This document shows, in pieces, positions 18,094 to 28,484 of a stretch of 64,000 nucleotides of DNA. The number at the start of each line of letters is the position of its first letter. Position 1 is the stretch's first letter. The translations under genes and the position numbers were made by a program. Source of the stretch: Thermotogota bacterium (GTDB lineage Bacteria > Thermotogota > Thermotogae > Thermotogales > Thermotogaceae); the NCBI GenBank assembly GCA_030550515.1, contig JAUQPE010000029.1, positions 124,001 through 188,000 on the forward strand, given 5' to 3'. The notes beneath the pieces were generated by a model. The model was not told where the DNA came from. It was given only the letters and a program-made list of their open reading frames with translations, and ran no database searches.

Positions 18094-18411
18094 TCAATCC
18101 TTGTCAAGGATCTCACCACACTTTTTGCAGTATCGTACTTTCTTTCCGTCTTCTACGAACTTGTATCCAACGCGCGTTCTCTTGTCGCAAGAGGGGCAAA
18201 CAACCATAACTTTGCACGCGTAAATTGGGGCTTCCCTTTCTATGATTCCTCCTTCCCTCAACTGCGGTACAGGTCTTTGGTGCCTCTTCACGATGTTAAC
18301 TCCCTCGACTATCACCTTGTTCTCCCTTGGAATCACTCTCAAGACTTTTCCCCTCTTGCCTCTGTCTTTACCGGATATAACTTCAACAAGGTCTCCCTTC
18401 TTTATCTTCAT
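18094..18411 (-). CDS. rplX: 50S ribosomal protein L24
   Basis: 105 aa. KOW motif at the start ([38 protein letters not shown]) and a C-terminal four-Cys zinc-ribbon-like part ([12 protein letters not shown]...RYCKKCGE). Early assembly protein of 50S. The ribosome site of rplE lies in its last codons. Confidence 0.96.
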   Translation of the reverse strand: MKIKKGDLVEVISGKDRGKRGKVLRVIPRENKVIVEGVNIVKRHQRPVPQLREGGIIEREAPIYACKVMVVCPSCDKRTRVGYKFVEDGKKVRYCKKCGEILDKD

Positions 18412-18422
18412 CTCGTCTCACC

Positions 18423-18791
18423 TCACAACACTTCGGGTGCCAGAGAAACGATCTTCATGAATCCCTTCTCTCTGAGCTCTCTGGCAACGGGCCCAAAGAT
18501 CCTGGTCCCCCTTGGTTCGTTGAACTTGTCTATCAAAACGGCGGCGTTGTCGTCGAACCTTATGTAAGTTCCGTCTTTCCTCCTGATCTCTTTTTTCGTT
18601 CGAACGATGACGGCTCGAACTATCTCTCCCTTTTTCACATCGGAGTTTGGGACTGCTTCCCTGACAGAACAGACAACGATGTCGCCTACCGTTCCGTACT
18701 TTTTGTGCTGCCCGCCTAGTATCCTTATGACCCTCAGTTTCTTCGCGCCGGAGTTGTCCGCAACGTCGAGGTAGGTTTCTGGCTGTATCAT
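18423..18791 (-). CDS. rplN: 50S ribosomal protein L14
   Basis: 122 aa: [57 protein letters not shown] and [25 protein letters not shown], textbook L14. Overlaps rpsQ by 4 bases. Confidence 0.97.
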   Translation of the reverse strand: MIQPETYLDVADNSGAKKLRVIRILGGQHKKYGTVGDIVVCSVREAVPNSDVKKGEIVRAVIVRTKKEIRRKDGTYIRFDDNAAVLIDKFNEPRGTRIFGPVARELREKGFMKIVSLAPEVL

Positions 18792-19096
18792 ACTTCAACC
18801 CCTCCTTCTGACACTCCTCCTTCGATAGGTTCTTCCTTGATGACTTTTTCCGGTATACCGCGCTGCACTATACGCACAACCCTCCACCTCTTCAACTTGC
18901 TGAGGGGTCTTGTTTCTTCTATTTCGACGACATCTCCCACTTTACACTCGTTCTTTTCGTCGTGAGCGTAGCACTTCTTCGTCCTCTTGACGTGCTTCTT
19001 GTAGAGAGGATGCTCGACCATTTTTTCAACAGCTACAACAACAGTTTTATCCATCTTATCACTAACCACGACTCCTATCAGTCTCTTTCTGGACAT
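18788..19096 (-). CDS. rpsQ: 30S ribosomal protein S17
   Basis: 102 aa OB-fold protein: [76 protein letters not shown]. Carries an acidic C-terminal tail of about 20 residues ([15 protein letters not shown]), longer than in E. coli (84 aa); I recall a similar extension in T. maritima. Confidence 0.96.
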   Translation of the reverse strand: MSRKRLIGVVVSDKMDKTVVVAVEKMVEHPLYKKHVKRTKKCYAHDEKNECKVGDVVEIEETRPLSKLKRWRVVRIVQRGIPEKVIKEEPIEGGVSEGGVEV

Positions 19097-19100
19097 GTTA

Positions 19101-19301
19101 TTACCTCCTTATACCGAGCTCGCGTTCTCTGAGGATGGTTTTTATCCTGGCTATGTCTCTTTTCGTAAGTTTGATGAGTGATGTGTTCTTGAGTTGTCCC
19201 ATCGCGAGCTGAAACCTGAGTTCCATCAATTGTTTCTTCTTCTCTTCTAAAAGCCTCTTCAATTCTTCGTCAGTGTAATTTCTGAGTTCAGAAGCCTTCA
19301 T
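19101..19301 (-). CDS. rpmC: 50S ribosomal protein L29
   Basis: 66 aa two-helix protein: [57 protein letters not shown]. Lies at the peptide exit tunnel next to L23. Overlaps rplP by 4 bases. Confidence 0.96.
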   Translation of the reverse strand: MKASELRNYTDEELKRLLEEKKKQLMELRFQLAMGQLKNTSLIKLTKRDIARIKTILRERELGIRR

Positions 19302-19726
19302 ACCGCTTCACCCCCAAGGTGATGACGGGGAACGATCTTGGTGGCGATGGGGAGCTTGCTCGCCGCGTACCTCAGTGCTTCGTGCGCGACTTCTTCATCG
19401 ACTCCTGCCACTTCGAAGAGAATCTTTCCGGGTTTGACGACCGCAACCCATCCTTCTACGTTTCCTTTACCTTTACCCATCCTCGACTCGGCGGGTTTCT
19501 TGGTGTAAGGTTTGTCCGGGAAGACCCTTATCCAGATCTTTCCGCTTTTCTTCATCACCCTCATCATCGCGATCCTGCAAGCTTCGATCTGCTGAGCCGT
19601 TATCCACGCCGGCTCAAGTGCCTTCAATCCCCATTCACCGAAATGAACGAGTGTGCCGCCTTTTGCTTTTCCTTTCATCCTTCCCCTTTGCTGTTTCCTG
19701 TATTTGACTCTCTTCGGCATCAACAT
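19298..19726 (-). CDS. rplP: 50S ribosomal protein L16
   Basis: 142 aa: [90 protein letters not shown]. The ATG at 19726 is 9 bases after GGAGG; an ATG two codons further in is also possible. Binds near the A-site tRNA elbow. Between rpsC and rpmC. Confidence 0.97.
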   Translation of the reverse strand: MLMPKRVKYRKQQRGRMKGKAKGGTLVHFGEWGLKALEPAWITAQQIEACRIAMMRVMKKSGKIWIRVFPDKPYTKKPAESRMGKGKGNVEGWVAVVKPGKILFEVAGVDEEVAHEALRYAASKLPIATKIVPRHHLGGEAV

Positions 19727-19741
19727 CTCGGGAAACCTCCT

Positions 19742-20371
19742 TTAAATCTCAGCATCACCCTTGTATATCCAAACCTTCACACCGATGCTTCCATACTTGG
19801 TCCACGCCACAGCTGTACCGTAATCTATTATTGCCTTCAACTTTTGAAGAGGAAGCCTACCTCTCAGGTACCACTCTTTCCTGGCGATCTCCGCTCCACC
19901 GAGCCTTCCAGCAACCATGACTTTTATACCCTGAGCACCCTTTTTCATAGCGTTGATTATGGCTCTCTTCATTGCCACCTTGTAAGATGCCCTCTTCTCT
20001 ATCCTGGAGACGATGAACTCTGCCACAAGCTGTGCATCGAGTTCGGGTGTTTTTATTTCTTCGATGTTCACCACGAACCTTCTCTTGAACTTCTCTTCCA
20101 GTTCCTGCCTCAACTTGGTTATCTCCTCACCCTTCCTTCCTATGATCACACCAGGTCGAGCGGTTTTGATAGTCACGTTCACTCGTTCAGCGTCAGGCCT
20201 TTCTATGTATATCTCGCTTATTCCCGCAGGATAATACTTCTTCTTTATGATCTTTCTGATCTCCTCGTCCTCCAAGAGCCACTCTTTGTAGTTCTTCTCG
20301 TTGAACCATCTCGCCTGCCAATCCGCTGTGAGCCCCAGCCTGAAACCTCTCGGATGAACTTTCTGCCCCAC
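19742..20371 (-). CDS. rpsC: 30S ribosomal protein S3
   Basis: 209 aa: [28 protein letters not shown], a KH domain ([28 protein letters not shown]) and a C domain with [55 protein letters not shown]. Forms the mRNA entry tunnel. Between rplV and rplP. Confidence 0.97.
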   Translation of the reverse strand: MGQKVHPRGFRLGLTADWQARWFNEKNYKEWLLEDEEIRKIIKKKYYPAGISEIYIERPDAERVNVTIKTARPGVIIGRKGEEITKLRQELEEKFKRRFVVNIEEIKTPELDAQLVAEFIVSRIEKRASYKVAMKRAIINAMKKGAQGIKVMVAGRLGGAEIARKEWYLRGRLPLQKLKAIIDYGTAVAWTKYGSIGVKVWIYKGDAEI

Positions 20372-20380
20372 TTTATCACC

Positions 20381-20857
20381 TCACCTTTCCGTAAGCTTCT
20401 TCTCCAATTCTTCCAGAGCCTTTTTGTACTCCTCTTCTTTGGTTCTATCTCTGACGACCACCGTGATGTGAGACATCCTCTTTTGGATGATGTCTGCCCT
20501 TCCCCTTCCTCTGGGCCAGACCCTCTTCAACCTGGGACCGTCGTCAACGTAGCATTCTGAAACGTAAAGGTTGTCAACGTTCAACCCCAGGTTGTTCTCT
20601 GCGTTCGCCACGGCGGATTTCAACACTTTGTAAACGATCCTTGCGGCCTTTTTTGGAGAGAACTCGAGGATTTGGAAGGCTTCTGCCACGCTCTTTCCCC
20701 TGATCGCGTTTATCACCGATCTAGCTTTCCTGGGAGATATTCGGACGAAGCGCGCCACAGCCCTCGCTTCTATTTTTGGAAGCGAAGCCAAAAGCTCCTT
20801 TCTTTTTTTATGAAAAACGGACCGTTTGAGTGATCCCCTGGGTATCTGGATCTTCAT
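20381..20857 (-). CDS. rplV: 50S ribosomal protein L22
   Basis: 158 aa with an N-terminal extension relative to E. coli (110 aa), as I recall for Thermotoga: about 35 residues precede the core [35 protein letters not shown]. The core continues [54 protein letters not shown]. The ATG at 20857 follows GAGGAGGG; an upstream GTG would make it 5 residues longer. Confidence 0.95.
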   Translation of the reverse strand: MKIQIPRGSLKRSVFHKKRKELLASLPKIEARAVARFVRISPRKARSVINAIRGKSVAEAFQILEFSPKKAARIVYKVLKSAVANAENNLGLNVDNLYVSECYVDDGPRLKRVWPRGRGRADIIQKRMSHITVVVRDRTKEEEYKKALEELEKKLTER

Positions 20858-20873
20858 TGTTTCCCTCCTCACG

Positions 20874-21161
20874 TCACTTCTTCACTTCACCTTTTTTGGC
20901 CTTTTTGTCCGCGTGTCCTCCGAATCTCCTCGTTGGCGCAAACTCTCCCAGCCTGTGCCCTATCATGTTCTCAGTTATGTAGACAGGGATGTGCTTCATT
21001 CCGTTGTACACCGCGATCGTGTGACCAACCATTTCTGGAATTATCATGGACGCCCTACTCCAGGTTTTTATTATTTTCTTTTCGCCCGTCTCGTTCAATT
21101 TTCTTATCTTCTCGAGCAATTTTTTGTCGACGAAGGGACCCTTTTTCTTGGAACGACCCAT
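20874..21161 (-). CDS. rpsS: 30S ribosomal protein S19
   Basis: 95 aa: [78 protein letters not shown]. Head protein contacting S13. Between rplB and rplV. Confidence 0.97.
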   Translation of the reverse strand: MGRSKKKGPFVDKKLLEKIRKLNETGEKKIIKTWSRASMIIPEMVGHTIAVYNGMKHIPVYITENMIGHRLGEFAPTRRFGGHADKKAKKGEVKK

Positions 21162-21176
21162 TCATCACTCACCCCC

Positions 21177-22007
21177 TCACACCTCGTTTCTCCTTCTGAC
21201 GATGAACCTGTCAGAAGGTCTCTTGCCTCTTCTGGTCTTGTAACCCTTGGTCGGGAGTCCCCATGGACTGGTTGGATGGTGACCCTTTCCTCTTCCCTCA
21301 CCACCACCGTGTGGGTGATCGCACGGGTTCATTGCAACTCCACGCACATGGGGCCTCCAACCAAGCCATCTGGTCCTTCCCGCCTTACCAGAGACTTCGT
21401 TTTTGTGGTCCTCGTTACCAACCACACCGATCGTCGCGTAGCATTTGACGTGGATCTTTCTGAGCTCTCCAGAAGGCATCCTCAAAAGTGCGTATTCTCC
21501 CTCTTTTGCCATCACTTGACAGAACGTGCCAGCAGCCCTCGCTATTTGTCCACCTTTACCGGGTGCGAACTCAACGTTGTGAACTAGGGTACCAACCGGT
21601 ATCCTCTCCAGCGGCAGCGCGTTTCCCGGTTTTATCTCGGCGTCGGGACCACTCATCAAAACGTCTCCTACCTGGACACCTTTGGGCGCGATGATGTACC
21701 TCTTCTCACCGTCAGCGTAGAGGAGCAAAGCAATCCTCGCGGATCTGTTCGGATCGTACTCTATCGCGATAACCTTGGCGGGTATTCCTACCTTGTCGTA
21801 CCTGACGAAATCTATGATCCTGTACCTTCTCTTGTGACCTCCTCCCCTGTGTCTTGCCGTGATCCTTCCGTGGTGGTTCCTTCCACCTGTTTTCTTCAGT
21901 GGAGCCAACAACGATTTTTCAGGTTCCGCCTTGGTGATGTCTGAAAAGTCGGGTATGACCATGAAACGTCTGCCTGGAGTGACTGGTTTAAACCTCTTGA
22001 GTCCCAT
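21177..22007 (-). CDS. rplB: 50S ribosomal protein L2
   Basis: 276 aa with the conserved C-terminal [43 protein letters not shown], whose His is near the peptidyl-transferase centre, plus [50 protein letters not shown]. Required for subunit association. S10-operon position. Confidence 0.97.
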   Translation of the reverse strand: MGLKRFKPVTPGRRFMVIPDFSDITKAEPEKSLLAPLKKTGGRNHHGRITARHRGGGHKRRYRIIDFVRYDKVGIPAKVIAIEYDPNRSARIALLLYADGEKRYIIAPKGVQVGDVLMSGPDAEIKPGNALPLERIPVGTLVHNVEFAPGKGGQIARAAGTFCQVMAKEGEYALLRMPSGELRKIHVKCYATIGVVGNEDHKNEVSGKAGRTRWLGWRPHVRGVAMNPCDHPHGGGEGRGKGHHPTSPWGLPTKGYKTRRGKRPSDRFIVRRRNEV

Positions 22008-22022
22008 ACAGCTTCACCCCTC

Positions 22023-22325
22023 TCAGTGTTCACCTTCCAGTTCTTTGATGGTGTACCCTTCTTTGAGTGTCACGATGGCTTTTTTCCATTCCCTGGTCTT
22101 TCCTTCAAACCAACCCCTTCTTTTCGGTTTTGGTTTCATGTTCATGATGTTCACCTTTTCGACTTTCACGTTGAAGAGCTTCTCCACAGCTTCCTTCACC
22201 AAATTTTTGTTGGCGAGGGGATTTACTTCGAAGACGTATTTCCTTTGCTCTCTGAGGAACAAAGCCTTCTCAGTGATGATGGGTCTGATCAGTACGTCAT
22301 GCAGTGAGAGCTTTTCTTGATTCAT
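22023..22325 (-). CDS. rplW: 50S ribosomal protein L23
   Basis: 100 aa: [66 protein letters not shown]. Docking site for SRP and trigger factor at the exit tunnel. Its first 29 bases overlap the end of rplD; the start [11 protein letters not shown] matches the T. maritima protein as I remember it, so the overlap looks real. Confidence 0.96.
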   Translation of the reverse strand: MNQEKLSLHDVLIRPIITEKALFLREQRKYVFEVNPLANKNLVKEAVEKLFNVKVEKVNIMNMKPKPKRRGWFEGKTREWKKAIVTLKEGYTIKELEGEH

Positions 22326-23004
22326 TTCCTAGCACCTCCTCTATCTTGGAGACCACATCCTTCGTGAGAACGAGGTAATCGTATTTCAACATGTCGAAAA
22401 CGTTCAAACCATCTATTCTTACGTTTCTTTCACCTTCTTTACCGTTGTTGGGATTGTCCGCTATGATGACCTTGACGTTTGGAAGATTCTTCCCCGAAAG
22501 TTTTACGTTCACGTACTCCTCCTTCTTCCAAGGGAGAACGATCAAAACTTTCTGATCGGATAGGTTGAGGTTCTTGAGTATTTCTTTCAAATCTTTCGTC
22601 TTCGGTTTGTCCATCCTGAGGTCATCCACAACGATCAGTTTGTTCTCCCTGTACTTCACAGAAAGAGTCGACCTGAGAGCAAGTCTCTTCATCTTTTTGT
22701 TCAACCTTTTGCTCCAGTCCCTCGGCTTGGGACCGTGGGCAACACCACCGTGTCTCCATATCGGGGATCTTATGGATCCGTGCCTCGCCCTTCCCGTATG
22801 CTTCTGGGGCCACGGTTTCCTACCTCCACCAGAGACCTCTCCTCGCGTCTTGGTGGAAGCGGTTCCCGCTCTCCTGTTGGAGAGCTGCATATCCACGTAT
22901 CTCCACATCACATCGTAATTCGGGTCGATGTTGAAAACGTAGTCACTCAACTCGAGTACTCCTATCTTTTCACCCTTCACGTTGTAAAGATCCACTTGAG
23001 CCAT
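22297..23004 (-). CDS. rplD: 50S ribosomal protein L4
   Basis: 235 aa, a little longer than E. coli L4. The tunnel-lining loop ([61 protein letters not shown]) is intact. In E. coli L4 represses the S10 operon; no equivalent leader is recognised here. Overlaps rplW by 29 bases. Confidence 0.97.
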   Translation of the reverse strand: MAQVDLYNVKGEKIGVLELSDYVFNIDPNYDVMWRYVDMQLSNRRAGTASTKTRGEVSGGGRKPWPQKHTGRARHGSIRSPIWRHGGVAHGPKPRDWSKRLNKKMKRLALRSTLSVKYRENKLIVVDDLRMDKPKTKDLKEILKNLNLSDQKVLIVLPWKKEEYVNVKLSGKNLPNVKVIIADNPNNGKEGERNVRIDGLNVFDMLKYDYLVLTKDVVSKIEEVLGNESRKALTA

Positions 23005-23025
23005 ATCCTAATTCCTCCTTCTTTG

Positions 23026-23649
23026 TCACTTCTTCGGGGCCTTAGCACTCCTTATCAATACCAAACTGCCCCTCGCTCCTGGGACACCACCTTTGATCAC
23101 TAAGAGGTTGTTTTCTGGGTCCACGTCGACGACTTGAAGGTTTCTAACGGTTACCCTCTCGTTACCATACCTTCCGGGCATCCTCTTACCTTTCCAAATT
23201 CTGGCAGGTTCCGTGTGTTGTCCCAAGGATCCAAGCTCTCTATGGAACTTGGAACCGTGGCTGTCGGGACCTCCACTGAACCCCCACCTCTTCATCGCAC
23301 CCGCAAAACCTCTTCCTTTCGACCACCCTGTGACATCGACGAGATCACCTTTCTCGAAAATATCAACTTTTATAACCTGCCCCACCTGGTATTCATCGGG
23401 ATTCTTCACCCTGAACTCTCTCAGGATCCTCATCGGTTCCAACCCGTTCTTTTTGAAGTGACCTTCCATTGGTTTGCTCGTCTTTTTTACCTTTTCGAAC
23501 CCGAGTTGCACGGCGTTGTATCCGTCCGTCTCCACCGTCTTCCTTTGAACCACAACACAGGGGCCCGCCTTTATGACAGTCACGGGTACCGCTTCGTTGT
23601 TGATGAACACCCGAGTCATTCCTATCTTTCTTCCTATGATAATCTTCAT
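23026..23649 (-). CDS. rplC: 50S ribosomal protein L3
   Basis: 207 aa: [98 protein letters not shown]. Matches T. maritima L3 closely but with many substitutions, showing a related but different species. Between rpsJ and rplD. Confidence 0.97.
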   Translation of the reverse strand: MKIIIGRKIGMTRVFINNEAVPVTVIKAGPCVVVQRKTVETDGYNAVQLGFEKVKKTSKPMEGHFKKNGLEPMRILREFRVKNPDEYQVGQVIKVDIFEKGDLVDVTGWSKGRGFAGAMKRWGFSGGPDSHGSKFHRELGSLGQHTEPARIWKGKRMPGRYGNERVTVRNLQVVDVDPENNLLVIKGGVPGARGSLVLIRSAKAPKK

Positions 23650-23669
23650 TTCGAGACACCTCCGAAGGA

Positions 23670-23978
23670 TTAGAGTTTGATCTCAACGTCGACGCCTGCT
23701 GGGAGGTTTATCTTCATCAAGGCATCGATTGTTTTCGGAGAAGGATCGATGATATCTATCAGCCTTTTGTGAACTCTCTTCTCGAAGTGTTCCCTGGAAT
23801 CCTTGTGTTTCATAGGTGAACGGAGCACGCAATAGAGAGTCCTCTCCGTAGGCAAAGGAATGGGACCGGAGACCCTAGCGTTCGTGGCCTTGGCAACTTC
23901 CACGATCTTTCTGGCGGATTCGTCCAGAATCTCATGGTCGTAAGCTTTGAGCTTTATCCTTATCCTCTGACCAGGCAT
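23670..23978 (-). CDS. rpsJ: 30S ribosomal protein S10
   Basis: 102 aa: [76 protein letters not shown]. Also known as NusE, an elongation/antitermination partner of NusB and NusG. First gene of the S10 part; separated from tuf by a hairpin with a short U-tract. Confidence 0.97.
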   Translation of the reverse strand: MPGQRIRIKLKAYDHEILDESARKIVEVAKATNARVSGPIPLPTERTLYCVLRSPMKHKDSREHFEKRVHKRLIDIIDPSPKTIDALMKINLPAGVDVEIKL

Positions 23979-24001
23979 GTTTTACCCTCCCTCTGTTCTT
24001 G

Positions 24002-24027
24002 AAAAGAGGGGGAGAGGATTCCCCCTC
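24002..24027 (-). terminator. Hairpin with short U-tract between tuf and rpsJ
   Basis: On the minus strand GAGGGGGA and TCCCCCTC form a perfect 8-bp stem around a 6-nt loop, followed by only four U. The 5' arm contains the end of the tuf stop codon. Probably a partial terminator that lowers read-through from the str genes into the S10 genes. Confidence 0.55.
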
Positions 24028-25228
24028 ATTCTATGATCTCTGTCACAACCCCTGCTCCAACCGTCTTTCCACCCTCTCTGATAGCGAACCTCTGCCCCTT
24101 CTCGATGGCGACTGGGTATATGAGTTCTATCTCCATCTCAACATGGTCACCTGGCATGACCATTTCAACACCAGCAGGGAGCCCCACGATAGCACCGGTG
24201 ACATCAGCAGTTCTTATGTAGAACTGAGGTTTGTAACCTTTTGTGAAAGGTGTGTGCCTTCCTCCTTCTTCTTTTTTGAGCACGTAAACCTGCGCTCTGA
24301 ACCTCTTGTGGGGCTTTATGGTTCCGGGAGCGGCCAACACCTGCCCTCTCTCCACCTCGTCCTTGTCTATACCTCTCAACAAGCATCCCACGTTGTCTCC
24401 GGCGATTCCCTCATCAAGCTCTTTTCTGAACATTTCCACACTTGTCACTACCGTTTTCTTCACTTCGTAGCTGAGACCGATGATTTCCACTTCTTCACCG
24501 GATCTTATCCTTCCCCTTTCGATCCTTCCAGTAACAACGGTTCCCCTTCCGGTGATGGAGAAAACGTCCTCAACAGGCATGAGGAACGGTTTGTCAACTT
24601 CTCTCTGCGGTTCTGGGAAGTACGTATCCATCGCATCGAGGAGCTCCTGAATGGGTTTGTAGTCCGGATGGTTGGGATCGTTTGGAGCTTCCACAGCCTT
24701 GAGTGCAGAACCCCTTATAACTGGTACCTCGTCGCCAGGGTAGCCGTACTGGTTCAACAGGTCTCTGACTTCCATCTCCACGAGATCCACGAGTTCCGGA
24801 TCGTCCACCATGTCTACCTTGTTGATGAAAACGATCATGTACGGAACCTCGACCTGTCTCGCCAAAAGAACGTGTTCCCTTGTCTGAGGCATTGGTCCAT
24901 CCGTTGCCGCCACGACGAGTATGGCCCCATCCATCTGGGCGGCTCCGGTGATCATGTTCTTAATGTAGTCAGCGTGCCCAGGGCAATCGATGTGAGCGTA
25001 GTGCCTCTTCTCAGTTTGGTACTCGACGTGTGTGATGTTGATGGTGATTCCTCTTGCCTTCTCCTCTGGAGCTTTATCGATCTCTTCATAAGGAACGTAC
25101 CTCGCGAGCCCCTTCAGAAACAGATATTTGGTTATCGCTGCTGTAAGGGTGGTCTTTCCATGGTCAATGTGGCCTATCGTACCGACGTTGACATGGGGTT
25201 TGGTTCTCACAAACTTTTCCTTTGCCAT
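24026..25228 (-). CDS. tuf: Translation elongation factor Tu
   Basis: 400 aa GTPase that brings aminoacyl-tRNA to the ribosome. G motifs: [44 protein letters not shown]. Domains 2 and 3 are complete ([67 protein letters not shown]). Starts at ATG 25228 ([16 protein letters not shown]). Only one tuf copy is in the window. Order fusA-tuf-rpsJ links the str and S10 clusters. Confidence 0.98.
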   Translation of the reverse strand: MAKEKFVRTKPHVNVGTIGHIDHGKTTLTAAITKYLFLKGLARYVPYEEIDKAPEEKARGITINITHVEYQTEKRHYAHIDCPGHADYIKNMITGAAQMDGAILVVAATDGPMPQTREHVLLARQVEVPYMIVFINKVDMVDDPELVDLVEMEVRDLLNQYGYPGDEVPVIRGSALKAVEAPNDPNHPDYKPIQELLDAMDTYFPEPQREVDKPFLMPVEDVFSITGRGTVVTGRIERGRIRSGEEVEIIGLSYEVKKTVVTSVEMFRKELDEGIAGDNVGCLLRGIDKDEVERGQVLAAPGTIKPHKRFRAQVYVLKKEEGGRHTPFTKGYKPQFYIRTADVTGAIVGLPAGVEMVMPGDHVEMEIELIYPVAIEKGQRFAIREGGKTVGAGVVTEIIE

Positions 25229-25239
25229 ATTCTCCCTCC

Positions 25240-27330
25240 TCAAACAACCTTAATGATTTTCTCGGCGATTTTATCCGGTACTTCCTGATAATTCGAGAAC
25301 TGCATCGTGTAACTTGCCCTTCCCTGGCTGAGAGATCTCAACACCGTGGCGTAACCGAAGGTTTCAGAGAGGGGTACCTTGGCTATTATAACTCTCAGAT
25401 GACCTCTACTTTCAAGTGACTCTATCTTTGCCCTCCTGGCATTCAAATCGGCGATGATGTTCCCCGTGTATTCCTCGGGAGTGGTGATCTCCAACTTCAT
25501 GATCGGTTCCATGAGAACAGGCTTCGCCTTCCTCACCGCTTCTTTGAATGCCAAAGAAGCCGCGATCTTGAACGCTATTTCGGATGAATCCACTTCGTGG
25601 TACGATCCATCCAGGACTATCGCCCTCACCCGCACAACAGGGTAACCAGCCAACGGTCCTGTAGACATCGCTTCTTTTACACCAGCCTCAACGGCGGGCA
25701 TGTACTCCTTCGGGATGACTCCTCCAACGGTTCGGTCGATGAACTCGAAGTTCTTCCCTTCCTCTTCCGAGATCGGTTCTATCCTCAAGATGACGTGACC
25801 GTACTGTCCTCTTCCACCGGTCTGCCTTATGTACTTCCCCTCAGCTTCAGCGGCCACTTTTATCGTTTCTCTGTAGGCAACTTGCGGTTGACCAACCCTG
25901 ACGTTCACACCGAACTCTCTCTTGAGCCTGTCCACAACTATCTCGAGATGGAGTTCACCCATACCTGAAAGGATCGTCTCACCCGTTTCTTTGTCGACCC
26001 TCACCTGAAGCGTTGGGTCTTCCTCCGAGAGAGCAAGTAAAGCTTTGACAAGTTTCTCTTCGTCCGCTTTGGTTACCGGTTCTATTGCCAGAGAGATAAC
26101 CGGTTCCGGGAAGTCTATCTTTTCGAGTATTATGGGTTCTCGCTCGTCGGTGAGGGTATCTCCCGTCTGGGATACCTTCAGGCCAACACCGGCTGCAATG
26201 TCACCAGGCCTCACGTAGTCAACTTCTTCCTTCTTGTCTGCGTGCATGAAAACCAACCTGGAGATCCTTTCCCTCTGTCCTTTTGTGGCGTTGTAAACGT
26301 AACTTCCTTTTTCCAACCTTCCGGAGTACACCCTGAAGTAGACAAGCTTACCTATGTACGGGTCCACTTGAACTTTGAAGACGAGTGCGGTGAACGGCTC
26401 ATCTTCTCTTGGTGATCTATGGACTACCTCACCGTCAGACACCCTCCACCCCTTGACAGGAGGAAGATCCAGAGGCGAGGGCAAGTAGTCTATCACGGCG
26501 TCGAGCAAAGGCTGTATTCCCTTGTTCGCCTTAGCAGCTCCACAGAGAACTGGAACCGCTCTGTTCTCGAGAGTGGCCCTTCTCAAAACACGCTTTATTT
26601 CCTCTTCTGTGATTTCCTCTCCTTCGAGGTACTTCTCCAACAGTTCTTCATCCGATTCCGCTATCTTTTCGAGCATCTCTTCTCTTCTCGCCTCAGCTTC
26701 GTCTCTTAGGCTTTCTGGGATATCCACTTCCTCGAAGACTGCTCCATCTTCACTGATCCAATGGATTGCTTTCATCCTTATCAGGTCGATTACCCCTTGG
26801 AAATCCTTCTCCGCGCCTATCGGCATTTGTATCGGAATTGGATTGGCTTTGAGCCTCTTCACTAAGGTTTCTACCGCCGCGTAGAAATCCGCTCCCGTCT
26901 TGTCCATCTTGTTCATGAAAGCAATCCTTGGGACCCCGTACTTGTCGGCCTGCCTCCACACCGTTTCGGATTGAGGTTCAACGCCGGCAGTGGCATCGAA
27001 AATGGCTATGGCACCATCAAGTACCCGAAGTGCCCTTTCCACTTCGGCTGTAAAGTCAACGTGCCCGGGTGTATCAATGATGTTGATACGAAAACCTTTC
27101 CACAGGCACGTTGTGGCGGCGGCTTGGATGGTTATCCCTCTTTCCTTTTCTTGTATCATCCAATCTGTGGTCGCCGTACCTTCATCGACGTCTCCCAAGA
27201 AATGTTTTCTTCCGGTGTAGTAAAGGATTCTTTCGGTTGTGGTAGTCTTACCCGCATCTATGTGGGCCATGATACCTATGTTTCTGATCTTTTCGAGCGG
27301 CACATACAATGCCTCGACGTTCTGGTACAC
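25240..27330 (-). CDS. fusA: Translation elongation factor G
   Basis: 696 aa translocase GTPase: [25 protein letters not shown] (G1), [46 protein letters not shown]; domain IV with [28 protein letters not shown] and the C-terminal [19 protein letters not shown] start at 27330, giving [17 protein letters not shown]. Lies between rpsG and tuf. Confidence 0.97.
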   Translation of the reverse strand: MYQNVEALYVPLEKIRNIGIMAHIDAGKTTTTERILYYTGRKHFLGDVDEGTATTDWMIQEKERGITIQAAATTCLWKGFRINIIDTPGHVDFTAEVERALRVLDGAIAIFDATAGVEPQSETVWRQADKYGVPRIAFMNKMDKTGADFYAAVETLVKRLKANPIPIQMPIGAEKDFQGVIDLIRMKAIHWISEDGAVFEEVDIPESLRDEAEARREEMLEKIAESDEELLEKYLEGEEITEEEIKRVLRRATLENRAVPVLCGAAKANKGIQPLLDAVIDYLPSPLDLPPVKGWRVSDGEVVHRSPREDEPFTALVFKVQVDPYIGKLVYFRVYSGRLEKGSYVYNATKGQRERISRLVFMHADKKEEVDYVRPGDIAAGVGLKVSQTGDTLTDEREPIILEKIDFPEPVISLAIEPVTKADEEKLVKALLALSEEDPTLQVRVDKETGETILSGMGELHLEIVVDRLKREFGVNVRVGQPQVAYRETIKVAAEAEGKYIRQTGGRGQYGHVILRIEPISEEEGKNFEFIDRTVGGVIPKEYMPAVEAGVKEAMSTGPLAGYPVVRVRAIVLDGSYHEVDSSEIAFKIAASLAFKEAVRKAKPVLMEPIMKLEITTPEEYTGNIIADLNARRAKIESLESRGHLRVIIAKVPLSETFGYATVLRSLSQGRASYTMQFSNYQEVPDKIAEKIIKVV

Positions 27331-27336
27331 ACCTCA

Positions 27337-27804
27337 TCACCACCTGTAGTGAGCGAACGCCCTGTTCGCCTCCGCCATCTTGTGGGTGTCTTCTTTCTTC
27401 TTGATAGCCGTTCCCGTGTTGTTGTAAGCAGCCATTATTTCCTCAGCAAGCTTTTCTTTCATCGGTTTTCCTTTTTTCGCTCTCGCCGCTTCGACGATCC
27501 ACTTGAGGGCGAGGGACGTTCTCCTTGGTTCTTGAACTTCGATCGGAACTTGGTAAGTTGCTCCTCCAACTCTTCTCGGCCTCACTTCGAGAACTGGCTT
27601 GACGTTCTCCACGGCTTGTTTGAAGACTTCAAGGGGGTCTTTCTTCATCTTCTGCCTTATGATCTCGAAGGCCCCGTAGACTATCTTCTGAGCTATCGAT
27701 TTCTTGCCATCCCACATCACCCTGTTTATCAACTTGGCCACAAGCACATCTCCGTAAACGGGATCTGGTGCTATCTCTCTCCTTTCAGCCCTGCGCCTGC
27801 GCAC
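27337..27804 (-). CDS. rpsG: 30S ribosomal protein S7
   Basis: 155 aa: [131 protein letters not shown]. Nucleates assembly of the 30S head. Str-operon order rpsL-rpsG-fusA. Confidence 0.97.
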   Translation of the reverse strand: MRRRRAERREIAPDPVYGDVLVAKLINRVMWDGKKSIAQKIVYGAFEIIRQKMKKDPLEVFKQAVENVKPVLEVRPRRVGGATYQVPIEVQEPRRTSLALKWIVEAARAKKGKPMKEKLAEEIMAAYNNTGTAIKKKEDTHKMAEANRAFAHYRW

Positions 27805-27815
27805 CTAACTTCACC

Positions 27816-28190
27816 TCACTGTTTCGGCTTTTTCGCACCGTACTTACTCCTCGATTGTCTCCTTCCTTCGACTCCAGCTGCGTCCAGAGCACCTCTTATG
27901 ATCTTGTACCTGACACCAGGCAAGTCCTTAACCCTTCCTCCTCTAACCAAAACCACGGAGTGTTCCTGAAGGTTGTGACCTATACCGGGTATGTAAGCCG
28001 TGACTTCTATTCCGTTCGACAACCTAACCCTTGCTATCTTTCTCAAAGCAGAATTGGGCTTCTTTGGAGTCATCGTTGAAACCCTGATACAAACACCTCT
28101 CTTCTGGGGGTGTCCTTGAAGAGCGGGTGCCTTAGATTTGCGTTTTTTCGGCTTTCTACCGAACCTTATCAGCTGATTGATAGTTGGCAT
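27816..28190 (-). CDS. rpsL: 30S ribosomal protein S12
   Basis: 124 aa: [96 protein letters not shown], the decoding-centre protein. Lys at the PKKPNSA and wild-type residues in the streptomycin loop are present, so no resistance allele is obvious. First gene of the long translation cluster, 40 bases after the -10 of a strong promoter. Confidence 0.97.
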   Translation of the reverse strand: MPTINQLIRFGRKPKKRKSKAPALQGHPQKRGVCIRVSTMTPKKPNSALRKIARVRLSNGIEVTAYIPGIGHNLQEHSVVLVRGGRVKDLPGVRYKIIRGALDAAGVEGRRQSRSKYGAKKPKQ

Positions 28191-28229
28191 CTTGATCCTC
28201 CCTTCTTGGAAACTTCAAGCCAAGCTCTT

Positions 28230-28258
28230 ATTTTACTCCCAACATCCCCGTGTGTCAA
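28230..28258 (-). promoter_or_regulatory. Strong sigma-A promoter of the ribosomal gene cluster
   Basis: TTGACA, a 17-base spacer and TAAAAT on the minus strand, 40 bases before the rpsL start. A perfect -35 and five of six -10 matches make this the best promoter in the window. I saw no comparably good promoter within the 20 kb downstream, though internal ones cannot be excluded. Confidence 0.85.
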
Positions 28259-28403
28259 CACTCACGGGCTTTCATCCAAAATTTCACTTTTTCAAATCTA
28301 TCATATCTTCTTTAAACAAAGGTGAATGCGAGAAGAATTTTTTGGACGCTTGATAGTCGATTTTTGTTTCAATTACGGAATCTTCTTCGCAATATCTGAG
28401 TAG

Positions 28404-28409
28404 TATAAT
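28404..28409 (+). promoter_or_regulatory. -10 element for the phoH operon
   Basis: A perfect TATAAT lies 25 bases before an AGGAGGT ribosome site in the gap divergent from rpsL. No clear -35 is seen at 17-18 bases upstream, so only the -10 is marked. The rest of the 28191-28448 gap holds only the opposing rpsL promoter. Confidence 0.5.
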
Positions 28410-28484
28410 TCATATTACAGATCGTGGAAAGTCAGGAGGTGGGGAAAAACGCTTGCGGTAAGAAAGGTTAAGATCCCCGAAGAT

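Noticed and set aside
19319-20560. 413-residue plus-strand open frame opposite rplP/rpsC/rplV
   Set aside because: Spans several certain ribosomal genes on the other strand; long antisense frames are common here because of codon bias.
23999-25288. 429-residue plus-strand open frame opposite tuf
   Set aside because: Pure shadow of tuf; composition (His/Val/Ser-rich) is not protein-like and no ribosome site exists.
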